A stretch of 64,000 nucleotides of DNA from NCBI GenBank assembly GCA_963735005.1, contig CAVTJA010000003.1, forward strand, positions 1 to 64,000. The letters are read 5' to 3'. The translations under genes and the position numbers were made by a program. Source of the DNA: WTKG01 sp963735005. Lineage in GTDB: Bacteria; Actinomycetota; Actinomycetes; Actinomycetales; Demequinaceae. Shown here piece by piece: positions 33,488 to 43,391 of this stretch (position 1 is its first letter; each line of letters opens with the position of its first letter). The notes beneath the pieces are model-generated. The model saw only the letters and a program-made list of their open reading frames with translations, was not told the origin of the DNA and ran no database searches.

Positions 33488-34294
33488 ATGACCGCCGCCA
33501 TCCCCGACGCCACACCGTCGGCGTCAGCCAGAGTGGAGCGCGCCCGCGCCCTGCTCGCGGGGGCGGAGGCGCGCCTTGGCGTCGTGCGTGACTTCGCGGT
33601 GCTGCCCGGGGGCGCACAGGGGGCGTCCCCGGGGCCCGCGTCGGTACCGCCCGCCAGGCTGCTGCCCGTGGACAGTGCCGTGGCCGGCCTGCTTCCGGGG
33701 GAGGCGCTGCGGCGCGGCACGGTCGTCGCCGTCGAGGGCTCCACGTCCCTGCTGCTCGCGCTCGTGGCGCGCGCGTCCCGCGAGGGCGGCTGGACCGCGA
33801 TCGTCGGCATGCCAGAGGTGGGGATGGTGGCGGCCGCCGGGCGGGGGATTGACCTTGCCAGGCTCGCACTCGTCCCGCACCCCGGGGCCGAGGCCGCCGT
33901 GGCCGCAGGCGCGTGCCTTGACGGCATGGACGCCGTGCTGCTCGGCCCGCGCCTCGCGCTGTCCGACGCGGACCGCCGCCGCCTTGTCGCCCGCGCCCGC
34001 GAACGCGGCGCCGTCCTGCTCAGCGCAGGGCCCTGGACGGGTGCGCACGTGTCCCTACGAGTGGCCCGCTCATCGTGGACCGGGCTGGGAGCAGGGGACG
34101 GCCGCCTGCGCGCCCGCACCCTCACGGTGGCCCGCTCCGGCCGCCACCTTGGCGCCGGGGACCAGCGCGATGTCACCCTTGACGTGGACGCCGGGCTGCC
34201 GCAGCGGGCAGCCGGACCCGCGCCCGCCGTCGGCTCTGCGTCCCGTTACCCCGGCCGCGCCCGCCAAACCCAGAGGTCGCTGAGGCTCGCATGA
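33488..34294 (+). CDS. imuA': ImuA'-like mutasome protein
   Basis: The 268-residue product lacks a clear named domain but has the size, position and RecA-like core feel of actinobacterial ImuA' (for example GTVVAVEGSTSLLLALVARASREGGWTAIVGMPE in pieces: a degenerate P-loop region followed by a second strand GMDAVLLGP). Its C-terminus is Arg/Pro-rich. In mycobacteria ImuA' brings ImuB and DnaE2 together during mutagenic repair. It sits 15 bases after a perfect LexA box and overlaps imuB by four bases. The call rests mainly on that context. Confidence 0.8.
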   Translation: MTAAIPDATPSASARVERARALLAGAEARLGVVRDFAVLPGGAQGASPGPASVPPARLLPVDSAVAGLLPGEALRRGTVVAVEGSTSLLLALVARASREGGWTAIVGMPEVGMVAAAGRGIDLARLALVPHPGAEAAVAAGACLDGMDAVLLGPRLALSDADRRRLVARARERGAVLLSAGPWTGAHVSLRVARSSWTGLGAGDGRLRARTLTVARSGRHLGAGDQRDVTLDVDAGLPQRAAGPAPAVGSASRYPGRARQTQRSLRLA

Positions 34295-35980
34295 GCCGCG
34301 CGCGTGGCGGCGCCGTGGGCGCCGCGGACCCGGCGTCGGCGGTCACCACGGTGCGCCGTGCCGTGCTGTGGGTGCCCGACTGGCCCGTGGTGGCCGCGCT
34401 TGCTCAGGCGGGCCTGCCGGCGCACACGCCCGCCGCCGTCCAGCACGGCCGCGGCATGGTCGCGGTGAGCGCCGCCGCCCGCTCGGCCGGGGTGCGCCGC
34501 GGCATGCGCAAGCGCCAGGCCCAGCGCGCGTGCCCCGAGGTCGCCCTGCTCCCGCACGACGAGGCACGGGACGCCCGCGCCTTCGAGGATGTCGCCGCCG
34601 CTGCCGAGGACGTCGTGGCCGGCGTCGAGATCTCCCGGCCAGGGCTGCTGATGATCCCCAGCGTCGGCGCCGCCCGCTTCCACGGTGGGGAGGCCCAGCT
34701 GGCAGAGGCGCTCGTCACCGCCGTCGCCGAACAGGCTGACTGCGAGGCGGGGGTGGGGATGGCGGACGGCCTGCTCGCCGCCGTGCTCGCCGCGCGCGAA
34801 AACGCCGTGGTCCCGGCGGGGGAGTCGGCGGCGTTCCTCGCGCCCCGCCCCGTCAGCGACCTCACCCTCGCGGCCATGGAGACCCGCCAACGCCAGCGCG
34901 TCGAAGACCTCGTGAGCGTGCTCGACCGGCTCGGGATCCGCACGCTCGGCGAGTTCGTCGGCGCTTCCCGAGGCGGACGTCGCCGCGCGCTTTGGCGTGG
35001 TGGGTGCGTGGGCCAGACGGATGGCTCTGGGGCTCGACGTACGCCCGCCGGTGCTGCGCCGCTCCGAGGACGACATCTCGGTCACCTACGAGTTCGAGGA
35101 GCGGGCCGAGCGCATCGAGCAACTGGCGTTCGTGGCAAGGCGCGTCGCGGAGGACCTCGACGGCGAGCTGCGCGCCAAGGATGCACGCTGCCTGCGGGTG
35201 TCGATCGCGGTGCAGACCGAGGCGGGCGGAACGCTCGAGCGCACGTGGCGCACCGACGTCGGCCCTAGGAGCGGGGCATTCGCCAAGCACATGACCGACC
35301 GCGTCAGGTGGCAGCTCGAGGGCTGGCTGAGCGGCACGTCGCAGGGGCCAGAGGCCGCGAACCTCGCGCGCCTGACTGTGACAGCGCTCGACGTCATCAA
35401 GTCAGGCGACGAGCAGGCGTTCCTGTGGGGAGGCGTGTCCGGGGCGGATTCCCGCGCGCACCGCACCATGGAGCGCATCCAGGGGCTGATCGGCGCCGAG
35501 GCCGTGCTCGTGGCGCAGCAGCAGGGCGGGCGCGACCCGCGCGACCGCGTGGTCCTGGTGCCCTGGGGTCAGGAGGTCGCCGCCGCCCGCCGCGTCGACC
35601 TGCCGTGGCCCGGCCAGCTCCCGGACCCGGCCCCCGCCACCGTGCTGAGCGAGCCCGCCCCCGTGCGCGTCCTCGACGCCGGCGGCATGCCCGTCACCGT
35701 CACCGAGCGGCTCTACCTGAGCGCCCCGCCCACGTACGTGCAAATGCCGCCACGGAACGATGCGCGGGCTGGCTCAGCCCGCCAAGGCTCACCCCGCGAG
35801 GTGGAGACGCTCGCGGAGGCCGCCGTCCAGGCGTGGGCCGGTCCGTGGCCGGTGGCTGAGCGGTGGTGGTCCGAGGATGCGTCGCGGCGCGCGTACCTGC
35901 AGATCGCGCTCGCCGACGGCTCGGCCGTGCTGGTGGCCAGCAGGCGTGGCGAGTGGGCCTTGGAGGCCGTCTATGACTGA
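34291..35980 (+). CDS. imuB: ImuB, catalytically degenerate Y-family polymerase homologue (one-base frameshift)
   Basis: ImuB is a Y-family homologue that links DnaE2 to the beta clamp and is not itself a polymerase. The N-terminal VLWVPDWPVVAAL stands where active enzymes have the acidic D-M-D metal site, so it looks inactive. The frame breaks near 34960: one frame gives RLGIRTLGEFV, and the next continues one base over with ALPEADVAARFGVVGAWARR through to the stop at 35978-35980. Removing one G in GTCGGCGC restores about 562 residues. The start overlaps imuA' and the stop overlaps dnaE2 by eight bases. Sequence error is the likeliest cause. Confidence 0.85.
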
Positions 35981-38900
35981 CCGGCTCGAGGTGGCCGAGT
36001 ACGCAGAACTGCACGCCCACACGGCATTCTCGTTCCTCGACGGGGCCAGCCAGCCAGAGGAGATGGCCGCCGAGGCCGCGCGCCTTGGCCTGAGCGCCCT
36101 GGCCGTCACGGATCACGACGGCCTGTACGGGGTGGTCAGGTTCGCCGGAGCCGCCCGCGCGGTGGGCCTGCCCACCGTGTTCGGCGCGGAGCTCCACCTC
36201 GGCATTTCTGAACGCGGCGGCATCGGGGAGGACGGCCGCATCGGCGGCTCCGGGCGCCAGGTGCTCGACCGCCCCACGGGCGTTCCCGACCCGCGCTCGG
36301 CCCACCTGCTGGTGCTGGCGCGTGGGCCCCGTGGGCTACGCGCGGCTGAGTCACGCGATCGGGCAGGCACACCTGGCGACGGGCGAGAAGGGTTCCGCCC
36401 ACTACACGCTCGAGGCGCTGGCTGAGGCGGCGGCAGGCCACTGGCAGGTGCTCACGGGTTGCCGCAAGGGGCCGGTGCGGCGCGCGCTTGCCCGCGGCCA
36501 CGGGGCCGGCAGGCTCGGGGGCGAGAACGCGCCGGTCACCAAGGAGGGGTTCGCGGCCGCACGCCGCGAGCTCGACCGGCTGGTGGCGCTGTTCGGCGCC
36601 GACAACGTCTCCGTCGAGCTCACGGACCACGGCGCCCCGTTCGACTCGGAACGCAACGACGCCCTCGCGGACCTCGCCTTCGACGCCGGGCTGCCACTGG
36701 TGGCGACTACGAACGCCCACTACGCCTCCCCGCGCGACGCGGACCTGGCGGGCGCGCTTGCCGCGGTGCGCGCGACGTCGTCCCTTGACCGGATGGACGG
36801 ATACCTGCCTGCCGGCCCGTCCGCGCACCTGCGCAGCGCCGCCGAGATGCTGTACCGCCACCGGCGCCACCCCCAGGCGGTCGGCGCGGCCGCCCGCCTG
36901 GCCCGCGAGCTCGCGTTCGACCTGTCCCTGGTGGCGCCCAACCTGCCGCCGTATCCCGTGCCGCAGGGCCACTCCGAGGCGTCGTGGCTGCGCGAGCTGA
37001 CCATGCGTGGCGCGCTCGAGCGCTACGGCCCGCCCGAGGCGGAGCGCGTCCCCGGCGCCTACAAGATGATCGAGCACGAGCTCCAGATCATCGAGAAGCT
37101 CGACTTCCCCGGGTACTTCCTGATCGTCCACGACCTCGTGGACTTCTGCCGGCGCAGCGACATCCTGTGCCAGGGGCGGGGGAGCGCCGCCAACACCGCC
37201 GTCTGCTACGCGCTGGGGGTAACCGCGGTGGACGCCGTCACCCATGGGCTGCTGTTCGAGCGGTTCCTCGCGCCCGAACGGGACGGGCCGCCGGACATCG
37301 ACGTGGACATCGAGTCGGACCGCCGCGAGGAGGTCATCCAGTACGTGTTCCAGCGCTTCGGGCGCATCAACGCCGCGATGGTCGCGAACGTCATCCAGTA
37401 CCGCCCGCGCTCCGCCGTGCGGGACGCCGCCCGCGCGCTCGGCTACGACGTGGGCCAGCAGGACGCCTGGTCAAAGTCCATCGACCGCTGGTCAACCCTG
37501 CGCACGGACCAGGCCGCGGAACAGGCGTGGGCCGCCAAGCAGCGGGACGCCATGTGGCCGGAGCCCAAGCCGGTGCAGGGCCTCGACCACATCCCGGAGC
37601 CCGTGCTCGACCTCGCGGAGCGGTTCCTGCGGCTGCCCCGCCACCTTGGCATCCACCCGGGCGGCATGGTGCTGTGCGACCGCCCTGTGATTGACGTGTG
37701 CCCGGTGGAGTGGGCCACCATGCCTGGCCGCACCGTGCTGCAGTGGGACAAGGACGACTGCGCGGACGCGGGCCTGGTGAAGTTCGACCTGCTTGGCCTT
37801 GGCATGCTGTCCGCGCTCAAGTACGCGTTCGCGTACGTGCGCGAGACCGAGGGTGAGGAGCTCACCCTGCACGGATTGCCCCAGGAGGACCCGCGCGTCT
37901 ACGACGTGCTCTGCGCCGCGGACACCGTTGGCGTGTTCCAGGTGGAGTCCCGCGCCCAGATGGCCACCCTGCCGCGGCTGCGCCCCCGCAAGTTCTACGA
38001 CATCGTGGTCGAGGTGGCGCTGATCCGCCCGGGGCCCATCCAGGGCGGCTCCGTGCACCCGTACATCAACCGGGCGCGCGGGCGCGAGGAGGTCACCTAC
38101 CTTCACCCGTTGCTCAAGCCCGCGCTCGAGAAGACGCTCGGCGTGCCGCTGTTCCAGGAGCAGCTGATGCAGATGGCGATGGCTGCGGCGGGCTTCGACG
38201 GCTCGCTCGCGGATCAGCTGCGGCGGGCGATGGGGTCCAAGCGGTCCCCGGAGCGGATGGAGGCGCTGCGCGAACGGTTCATGGTGGGGGCCGGCGCCAA
38301 CGGCATCGAGCCGGACGTCGCGCTACAGATTTTCGAGAAGCTGCGCGCGTTCTCCGACTTTGGCTTCCCCGAGTCCCACTCGTTCTCCTTCGCGTACCTC
38401 GTGTACGCGTCCACGTGGCTCAAGGCGCACAAGCCCGCCGCGTTCTACGCGGGGTTGCTGGCCGCGCAGCCGATGGGCTTCTACAGCCCCCAGTCGCTGT
38501 CAGCCGACGCGCGCAGGCACGGGCAGGTGGTGCTGCGGCCGTGCGTGGCGAGGTCCCAGCCGCTCGCCAAGGTGGAGCGGATTACGGAGGCGTTCGAGAC
38601 CCCCGACGAGGCCCGCGCGGACCTGATGGCGCTTACGACCGTGGACCGGCAGCTTGCCGTGCGGATGGGGCTCGCCGCCGTGCGCGGCATCGGCACGGAG
38701 GACGCACAGCGCATCGTGGCAGCCCGCGCCGAGCGCCCGTTCGCTGACCTGCGGGACATGGCTCGCCGCGTGCAACTGAGCGCGCCGCAGTGGGAGGCGC
38801 TCGCCACGGGTGGGGCGCTCGAGGCGCTCGGGGTCACCCGCCGCGAGGGTCTGTGGGCCGCCGGCGTGCTGTCGCAGGAAGGCCCCGGAACGTTGGCCGG

Positions 38901-39351
38901 CGCGTCCGTTGGCGTGGACGCTCCCACCCTGCCGGGCATGAGCGCCGTGGAGGAGGCCGTGGCCGACGTGTGGGCCCAAGGGGTCAGCGCCGAGTCCTAC
39001 CCCACGGCGTTCGTGCGCGATGGCCTCGACGCGAACGGCGTGCTGCGCGTCGCCGACGTCCTCACCCACGAGGCGGAGCGGCGCATCGCGGTGGCCGGCG
39101 TCGTCACCCACCGCCAGCGGCCGGGCACCGCCAAGGGCGTCACGTTCATCTCCCTCGAGGACGAGACGGGGTTCCTCAACGTCATCTGCTCGCAGGGGGT
39201 GTGGAAGCGGTTCCAGGCGGTCGCGCGGCGCTCGCCCGGCCTGGTGATCCGCGGCCGCATCGAGCGCGCCGACGGCGCCACCAACCTCGTCGCCGAACAC
39301 CTGGCGCCGCTCAGCCTCAAGGTGCCATCAAAGTCCCGCGACTTCCAGTGA
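35973..39351 (+). CDS. dnaE2: Error-prone DNA polymerase III alpha subunit DnaE2 (one-base frameshift)
   Basis: DnaE2 (about 1125 aa once repaired) is the SOS-induced mutagenic replicase. The PHP domain begins YAELHAHTAFSFLDGASQPEE and DHDGLYGVVRFAGAA. Polymerase motifs include GRGSAANTAVCYALG and PPDIDVDIESDRREEV, with the catalytic aspartates, and a C-terminal OB fold (GVTFISLEDETGFLNVI). The frame slips near 36327-36330, where a GGGCCCC run reads RGPRGL in one frame and RGPVGYARLSHAIGQAHL in the next. One base fewer repairs it. The ATG at 35973 overlaps imuB. The ArsR promoter begins just after its stop. Confidence 0.93.
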
Positions 39352-39357
39352 TCAGGG

Positions 39358-39386
39358 TTGACAGGCCGTCGCAATTCTGATTTATT
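39358..39386 (+). promoter_or_regulatory. arsR promoter: TTGACA, 17 bp, extended -10 TG-A-TTTATT
   Basis: A perfect -35 TTGACA at 39358-39363 is followed after 17 bases by TTTATT at 39381-39386, preceded by TG (extended -10). This is the most consensus-like promoter in the window and lies in an AT-rich patch unlike its surroundings. Its -10 overlaps the left arm of the inverted repeat at 39382-39391. Confidence 0.7.
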
Positions 39387-39420
39387 AAACCTAGCAGTTG
39401 AGAACCAAACGGTTTAATAA
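39382..39420. promoter_or_regulatory. Inverted-repeat operator TTATTAAACC / GGTTTAATAA
   Basis: Perfect 10-base inverted arms lie at 39382-39391 and 39411-39420, 19 bases apart. The right arm also overlaps AAAC-G-GTTT. The left arm overlaps the arsR -10 and the right arm lies in the leader, so an ArsR dimer or pair of dimers bound here should shut the promoter. Autoregulation by the downstream ArsR protein is the natural reading. Confidence 0.65.
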
Positions 39421-39448
39421 TATCGACGAGGCAATTCGAAGGACTGAC

Positions 39449-39838
39449 ATGGCACCCTCCGACCCCTTGAGCAGGGTATTCGCGGCGCTTGCCGACCCCA
39501 CACGGCGCGCGATCTTGGCGCGCCTCGCTCAGGGATCGGCCGGGGTCGGAGAACTCGCCGAGCCCTTCGACATGAGCTTCGCGGCCGTGTCGAAGCACCT
39601 GCGAGTGCTCGAGGCTGCGGGACTCGTATCCCGAGGCAAGGATGCCCAGTACCGGCCCGCGACGCTCGATGCGCGCCCCCTTGCCGCGGCGTCGGCGTGG
39701 ATAGGCGACTACCAACAGTTCTGGGCCGGCAGCCTCGACGCCTTGGGGGAGTACCTCAAGGGCGTAGGCAAGACCGCCGCCGCGCAGCCATCAACAACCG
39801 CCCGCCAGCCGGGCCCCAACAAGGAGGACCAATCATGA
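39449..39838 (+). CDS. ArsR-family winged-helix repressor
   Basis: The 129-residue protein is a typical ArsR-type regulator: FAALADPTRRAILARLAQG, then ELAEPFDMSFAAVSKHLRVLEAAGLV as the recognition helix, and a wing with GKDAQYRPA. It lacks the metal-binding ELCVCDL motif, so it is not an arsenic or cadmium sensor. It belongs to the subgroup found next to SRPBCC (AHSA1) genes, which follows here with an ATGA overlap. The ATG at 39449 is preferred over a TTG at 39398 that lies inside the operator. Confidence 0.93.
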   Translation: MAPSDPLSRVFAALADPTRRAILARLAQGSAGVGELAEPFDMSFAAVSKHLRVLEAAGLVSRGKDAQYRPATLDARPLAAASAWIGDYQQFWAGSLDALGEYLKGVGKTAAAQPSTTARQPGPNKEDQS

Positions 39839-40278
39839 CCGGAATCACCGCAGAAGGCTTCGAAATCCACCGCGAGTTCCCCGCCTCGCCGGACGCCGTG
39901 TTCGCGGCCCTCACGAGCGCCACGGCATTCGCGCAGTGGTTTGGCGGGGCGTCCGTCGCCATCGAGAACCTCGAGTACGTGGCGGTCGAAGGCGGCACGT
40001 GGTCCGCGACCATGAGGCTGCCGGACGGCAACACGATCGACTGGGTGGGCGACTTCGTCGAGGTCACGCCGAACATGCGGTTCGTCGTGACGATGACGGA
40101 CCGGCCCGCGGAGCCCAAGCGGCTCGCAGTCACGTTCGAGCTCGCGCCGACGGACAGCGGCACCGCGCTTCACATGACCCAGGAGGCGCCGGACTTCCCA
40201 GATGCCCAGAAGGCGGCCACGATCGCCGGCTGGCAGTCCTTCCTCGACGTGCTCGGCCAGGTCGCGCTCGCAGCGTAG
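39835..40278 (+). CDS. SRPBCC/AHSA1 family protein
   Basis: This 147-residue protein has a START-like (AHSA1) fold: EIHREFPASPDAVFAALTSA, AQWFGGASVAIENLEYVAV, and a C-terminal helix with GWQSFLDVLGQV. The fold has a deep hydrophobic pocket. ArsR-SRPBCC pairs are common in actinobacteria, and the ligand is usually unknown. It is translationally coupled to arsR and has AAGGAGG upstream. Confidence 0.9.
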   Translation: MTGITAEGFEIHREFPASPDAVFAALTSATAFAQWFGGASVAIENLEYVAVEGGTWSATMRLPDGNTIDWVGDFVEVTPNMRFVVTMTDRPAEPKRLAVTFELAPTDSGTALHMTQEAPDFPDAQKAATIAGWQSFLDVLGQVALAA

Positions 40279-40363
40279 TGACGACGACGGCCGGGGCACG
40301 CAGGGGGCCCTGGTCGCGTGTCGGGCTGGGTGAGGGCGTCTCCACACCAACCGCCGCCAGGCG

Positions 40364-42591
40364 CTAGACCAGGTGAATCGCCGCGGCCACGCCCGCAACC
40401 ACGATCGCCTCCATGCTCATCAGCTTGACGAGGATGTTGAGGCTTGGCCCCGAGGTGTCCTTGAACGGGTCGCCAACGGTGTCGCCGATGACCGCCGCGG
40501 CGTGCGCCAGCGAGCCCTTGCCGCCGTGGTGGCCTTCCTCGATGTGCTTCTTGGCGTTGTCCCAGGCTCCGCCCGAGTTCGCCATGAACATCGACAGCGA
40601 GAACCCGGCAACCGCGCCACCGGCCAGGAGCCCGAGCACCCCCGGAACGCCGAACAGCGAGCCCGACGCGCGATGGGCGCCGAGATCGCCAGGATCGCCG
40701 GGAACATCATTTCCCGCTGCGCAGCCTTGGTGGAGATGCTCACGCAGCGTGCGTAGTCGGGGTCCGTCTCGCCGGACATGATGCCGGGGATCTCGGCGGA
40801 ACTGGCGGCGGACCTCGTCAACCATCAGCCCCGCCGCACGCCCCACGGCCTTCATGGTGAGTCCGCTGAACACAAACGCGAGCATGGCGCCAAGGAACAT
40901 GCCGATCACCACCTTGGGATTGACCAGCACCACCTCGTAGTTGGTCATCATGTCCATCAGGGTGAAGTTGTCGACGGTGGCCATGCCCGCCTCGCCCACG
41001 AGCGCGACGCCGTTCGGGAACAGATAGTCGCCGCCAAGCTCGAGGCTGTGCGCGATCGCGATCTTGACCTCCTCGATGTACGCGGCGATGAGCGCGATGC
41101 CGGTGAGCGCGGCCGAGCCAATGGCGAAGCCCTTGCCCGTGGCGGCGGTGGTGTTGCCGAGCGAGTCGAGCGCGTCCGTGCGGCGGCGCACCTCGGGCGG
41201 CAGGCCCGCCATCTCGGCGTTGCCGCCCGCGTTGTCGGCGATGGGGCCGTAGGCGTCGGTCGCAAGGGTGATGCCAAGAGTGCTGAGCATGCCCACCGCC
41301 GCGATGCCGATGCCGTAGAGGCCGCCGCTCATGTGGCCAGTGTCGAAGTGGTAGCCAGCGCCAAAGAAGAACGCGAGGCCGATGCCGGTGGCGACGGCGA
41401 GCACGGGGATCGCGACTGACAGCATGCCTTCGCCCATGCCTCCGATGATGACGGTGGCTGGGCCCGTGCGGGCGGCGGCCGAGATGGACTTGGTGGGCTT
41501 GTACGCCTGCGAGGTGTAGTACTCGGCGGCGCGGCCGATGACGATTCCGGTCCCTAGTCCAACGATCAGCGCGAGCCACAGCGACACGAAGCCCGGCAGG
41601 CCCATGGCCCACAGCACGCCTACGGACACCGCCGCGATCAGCACCGCCGAGCCGTTCACGCCCCGCGCGAGCGAGCCGAGCAGCTGCTTGGGGCTCGCGT
41701 CCTCGCCGGTGCGGACAAAGAACACGCCCACGATCGACAGCAGCGTGCCCACAGCGCCAATCACCATGGGAGCAAGCACGGCGGCGATCTGCACGTCGCT
41801 GCCAGCCGTCAGGTAGGCGGCGGCGCCAAGCGCGGCGCTCGCCAGGATCACGCCGACGTAGGACTCGTAGAGGTCCGCGCCCATGCCGGCCACGTCGCCC
41901 ACGTTGTCGCCCACGTTGTCCGCGATCGTCGCGGGGTTGCGCGGGTCGTCCTCGGGTATGCCAGCTTCGATCTTGCCGACCAAGTCCGCGCCGACGTCGG
42001 CCGCCTTGGTGAAGATCCCGCCGCCGACGCGCGCGAACAGCGATTGCACCGCCGCGCCCATGCCGAACGTCAGCATGGTCGTGGTGATGATGACGACGTT
42101 GTGGGCGTCCTCAACTGGGTAGAAGTGGGACAGCACCAGGAACCACACTGCGACGTCAAGCAGGCCGAGTCCCACCACCACGAGTCCCATGACAGCCCCG
42201 GAACGGAACGCGACGCGTAGCCCGTGGTTCAGCGACTTGCGGGCGGCGTTCGCGGTGCGCGCGGACGCGAACGTCGCCGTGCGCATCCCAATGAAGCCCG
42301 CGAGTCCGGAGAACAGGCCGCCGGTGAGGAACGCGAATGGCACCCACGGGTTCTGGAGGTGGAACACGTACGCGAGTAGGCAGAACACTAGCGTCAGCCC
42401 GGCGAGAACTGAGCCCACTACCTTGTACTGCTGCTTGAGGTAAGCGAGTGCGCCATCCCGCACGTGCTTGGCGATCTTCGCCATCAGCGGCGTGCCCTCC
42501 TCCTCACGCATCATCTGCCTGAAGAAGTAGTACGCGGAGCCGAGCGCCATGACAGCGAGGCGACCGGGACCATCCAGAACCAGGGGGACAT
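40364..42591 (-). CDS. hppA: Membrane-bound ion-pumping pyrophosphatase, K+-type (three one-base frameshifts)
   Basis: HppA (about 742 aa) hydrolyses pyrophosphate and pumps H+ or Na+ with roughly 16 membrane helices. Substrate motifs include DVGADLVGKIEAG and EDDPRNPATIADNVGDNVGD. GNTTAATGKGFAIGSAA carries Ala where K+-independent enzymes have Lys, marking the K+-dependent class. Three frame breaks occur. Near 42551 a base is missing between MSPWFWMVPVASL and MALGSAYYFF. Near 40797 a base is extra (RQF then EIPGIMSGETDPDYARCV in the next frame). Near 40668 a base is missing before LFGVPGVLGLLAGGAVAG. Correcting all three gives exactly 743 codons from the ATG at 42591. Confidence 0.93.
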
Positions 42592-42611
42592 GAGGTGATA
42601 AGCCGTTTCTC

Positions 42612-43391
42612 TTAGTGACCGAAGGCGGTTTGGGCGGAGCGCCACCAGGCGAGGTGTTCGCGTTCGAGGATGTCGGTGGACGGCATCACGAACGCCGTAA
42701 TGCCGCCGGGGTCGCCCACGAAGAAGCCGTTGCGGACCGTGCGGAACAGCACCTCCTGAGTCATCTGGCGAAGCACCATCTTGGTGGGCTTTCCGGACTC
42801 CGACTTGAGCTCCTTGAGGCAATCACGCAGGTGGCCGATGTTCGGGTACGGCAGGTTGTCGATGTGCGGCGAATCAGGGTCGGCCTTGAGGTTGCCAAGC
42901 GTGAGCTCGCTGAAGACGATGCGCGGCACGTTGACGGGATTCTTGGGGTTGGTGAGGAAGGTCGCGAACTCGGCGGGGTCGAGGGTGGACACGACGCGCG
43001 GGTTGACCGGGCTGAGCTCCTGGTAGAGGTGCGCGCGATCCTCCTCGTCGGGCTCAAATACCGACGGCGCGAGCGTGAGCACGCGGCCGTCGTCCGTCGC
43101 GAGGTGGAGCGCGGTGAGGGCGTCACGGGGGACGAATTCGAGGGCTCGATAGATGCTGATGTACACGGACGTCTTGGGCTTGCCGTCGGGGTGTGGCACG
43201 CAGCGCTTGTCGATCTCGTCCAGCGGGAACGGCGTCCCCTTGAGCTTGTCCCGGTCCACGCTGAAGAAGATGGCCTGGCCGCGGGACCGCTTGGCGCTTC
43301 CCACCGCGAAGTACAGCCCGAACTCGTCCGGCGGCAGCATCGACGCGATGAGCGCCTGGGGGATGAGGGACAGGTAGAGGTAGGTGGCCAT
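42612..43391 (-). CDS. Conserved-looking hypothetical protein upstream of hppA (259 aa)
   Basis: The 259-residue product is not recognised. It begins MATYLYLSLIPQALIASMLP and contains SAKRSRGQAIFFSVDRDKL, YISIYRALEFVPRDALTALH, VVSTLDPAEFATFLTNPKN and a C-terminal EHLAWWRSAQTAFGH. It has no signal peptide, membrane segment or obvious catalytic motif. Codon use is like the neighbours'. GGGAG lies about ten bases before its ATG. It ends 20 bases before the hppA start on the same strand and is probably co-transcribed with it; a role in pyrophosphate or ion metabolism is speculation. Confidence 0.75.
   Translation of the reverse strand: MATYLYLSLIPQALIASMLPPDEFGLYFAVGSAKRSRGQAIFFSVDRDKLKGTPFPLDEIDKRCVPHPDGKPKTSVYISIYRALEFVPRDALTALHLATDDGRVLTLAPSVFEPDEEDRAHLYQELSPVNPRVVSTLDPAEFATFLTNPKNPVNVPRIVFSELTLGNLKADPDSPHIDNLPYPNIGHLRDCLKELKSESGKPTKMVLRQMTQEVLFRTVRNGFFVGDPGGITAFVMPSTDILEREHLAWWRSAQTAFGH

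Noticed and set aside
39398..39448. TTG start for the ArsR protein 17 codons upstream
   Set aside because: It would place the N-terminus inside the operator, adds unconserved residues, and lies close to the predicted transcription start.
40279..40363. Terminator between the convergent SRPBCC and hppA genes
   Set aside because: I found no convincing stem-loop or T-run in these 85 bases.
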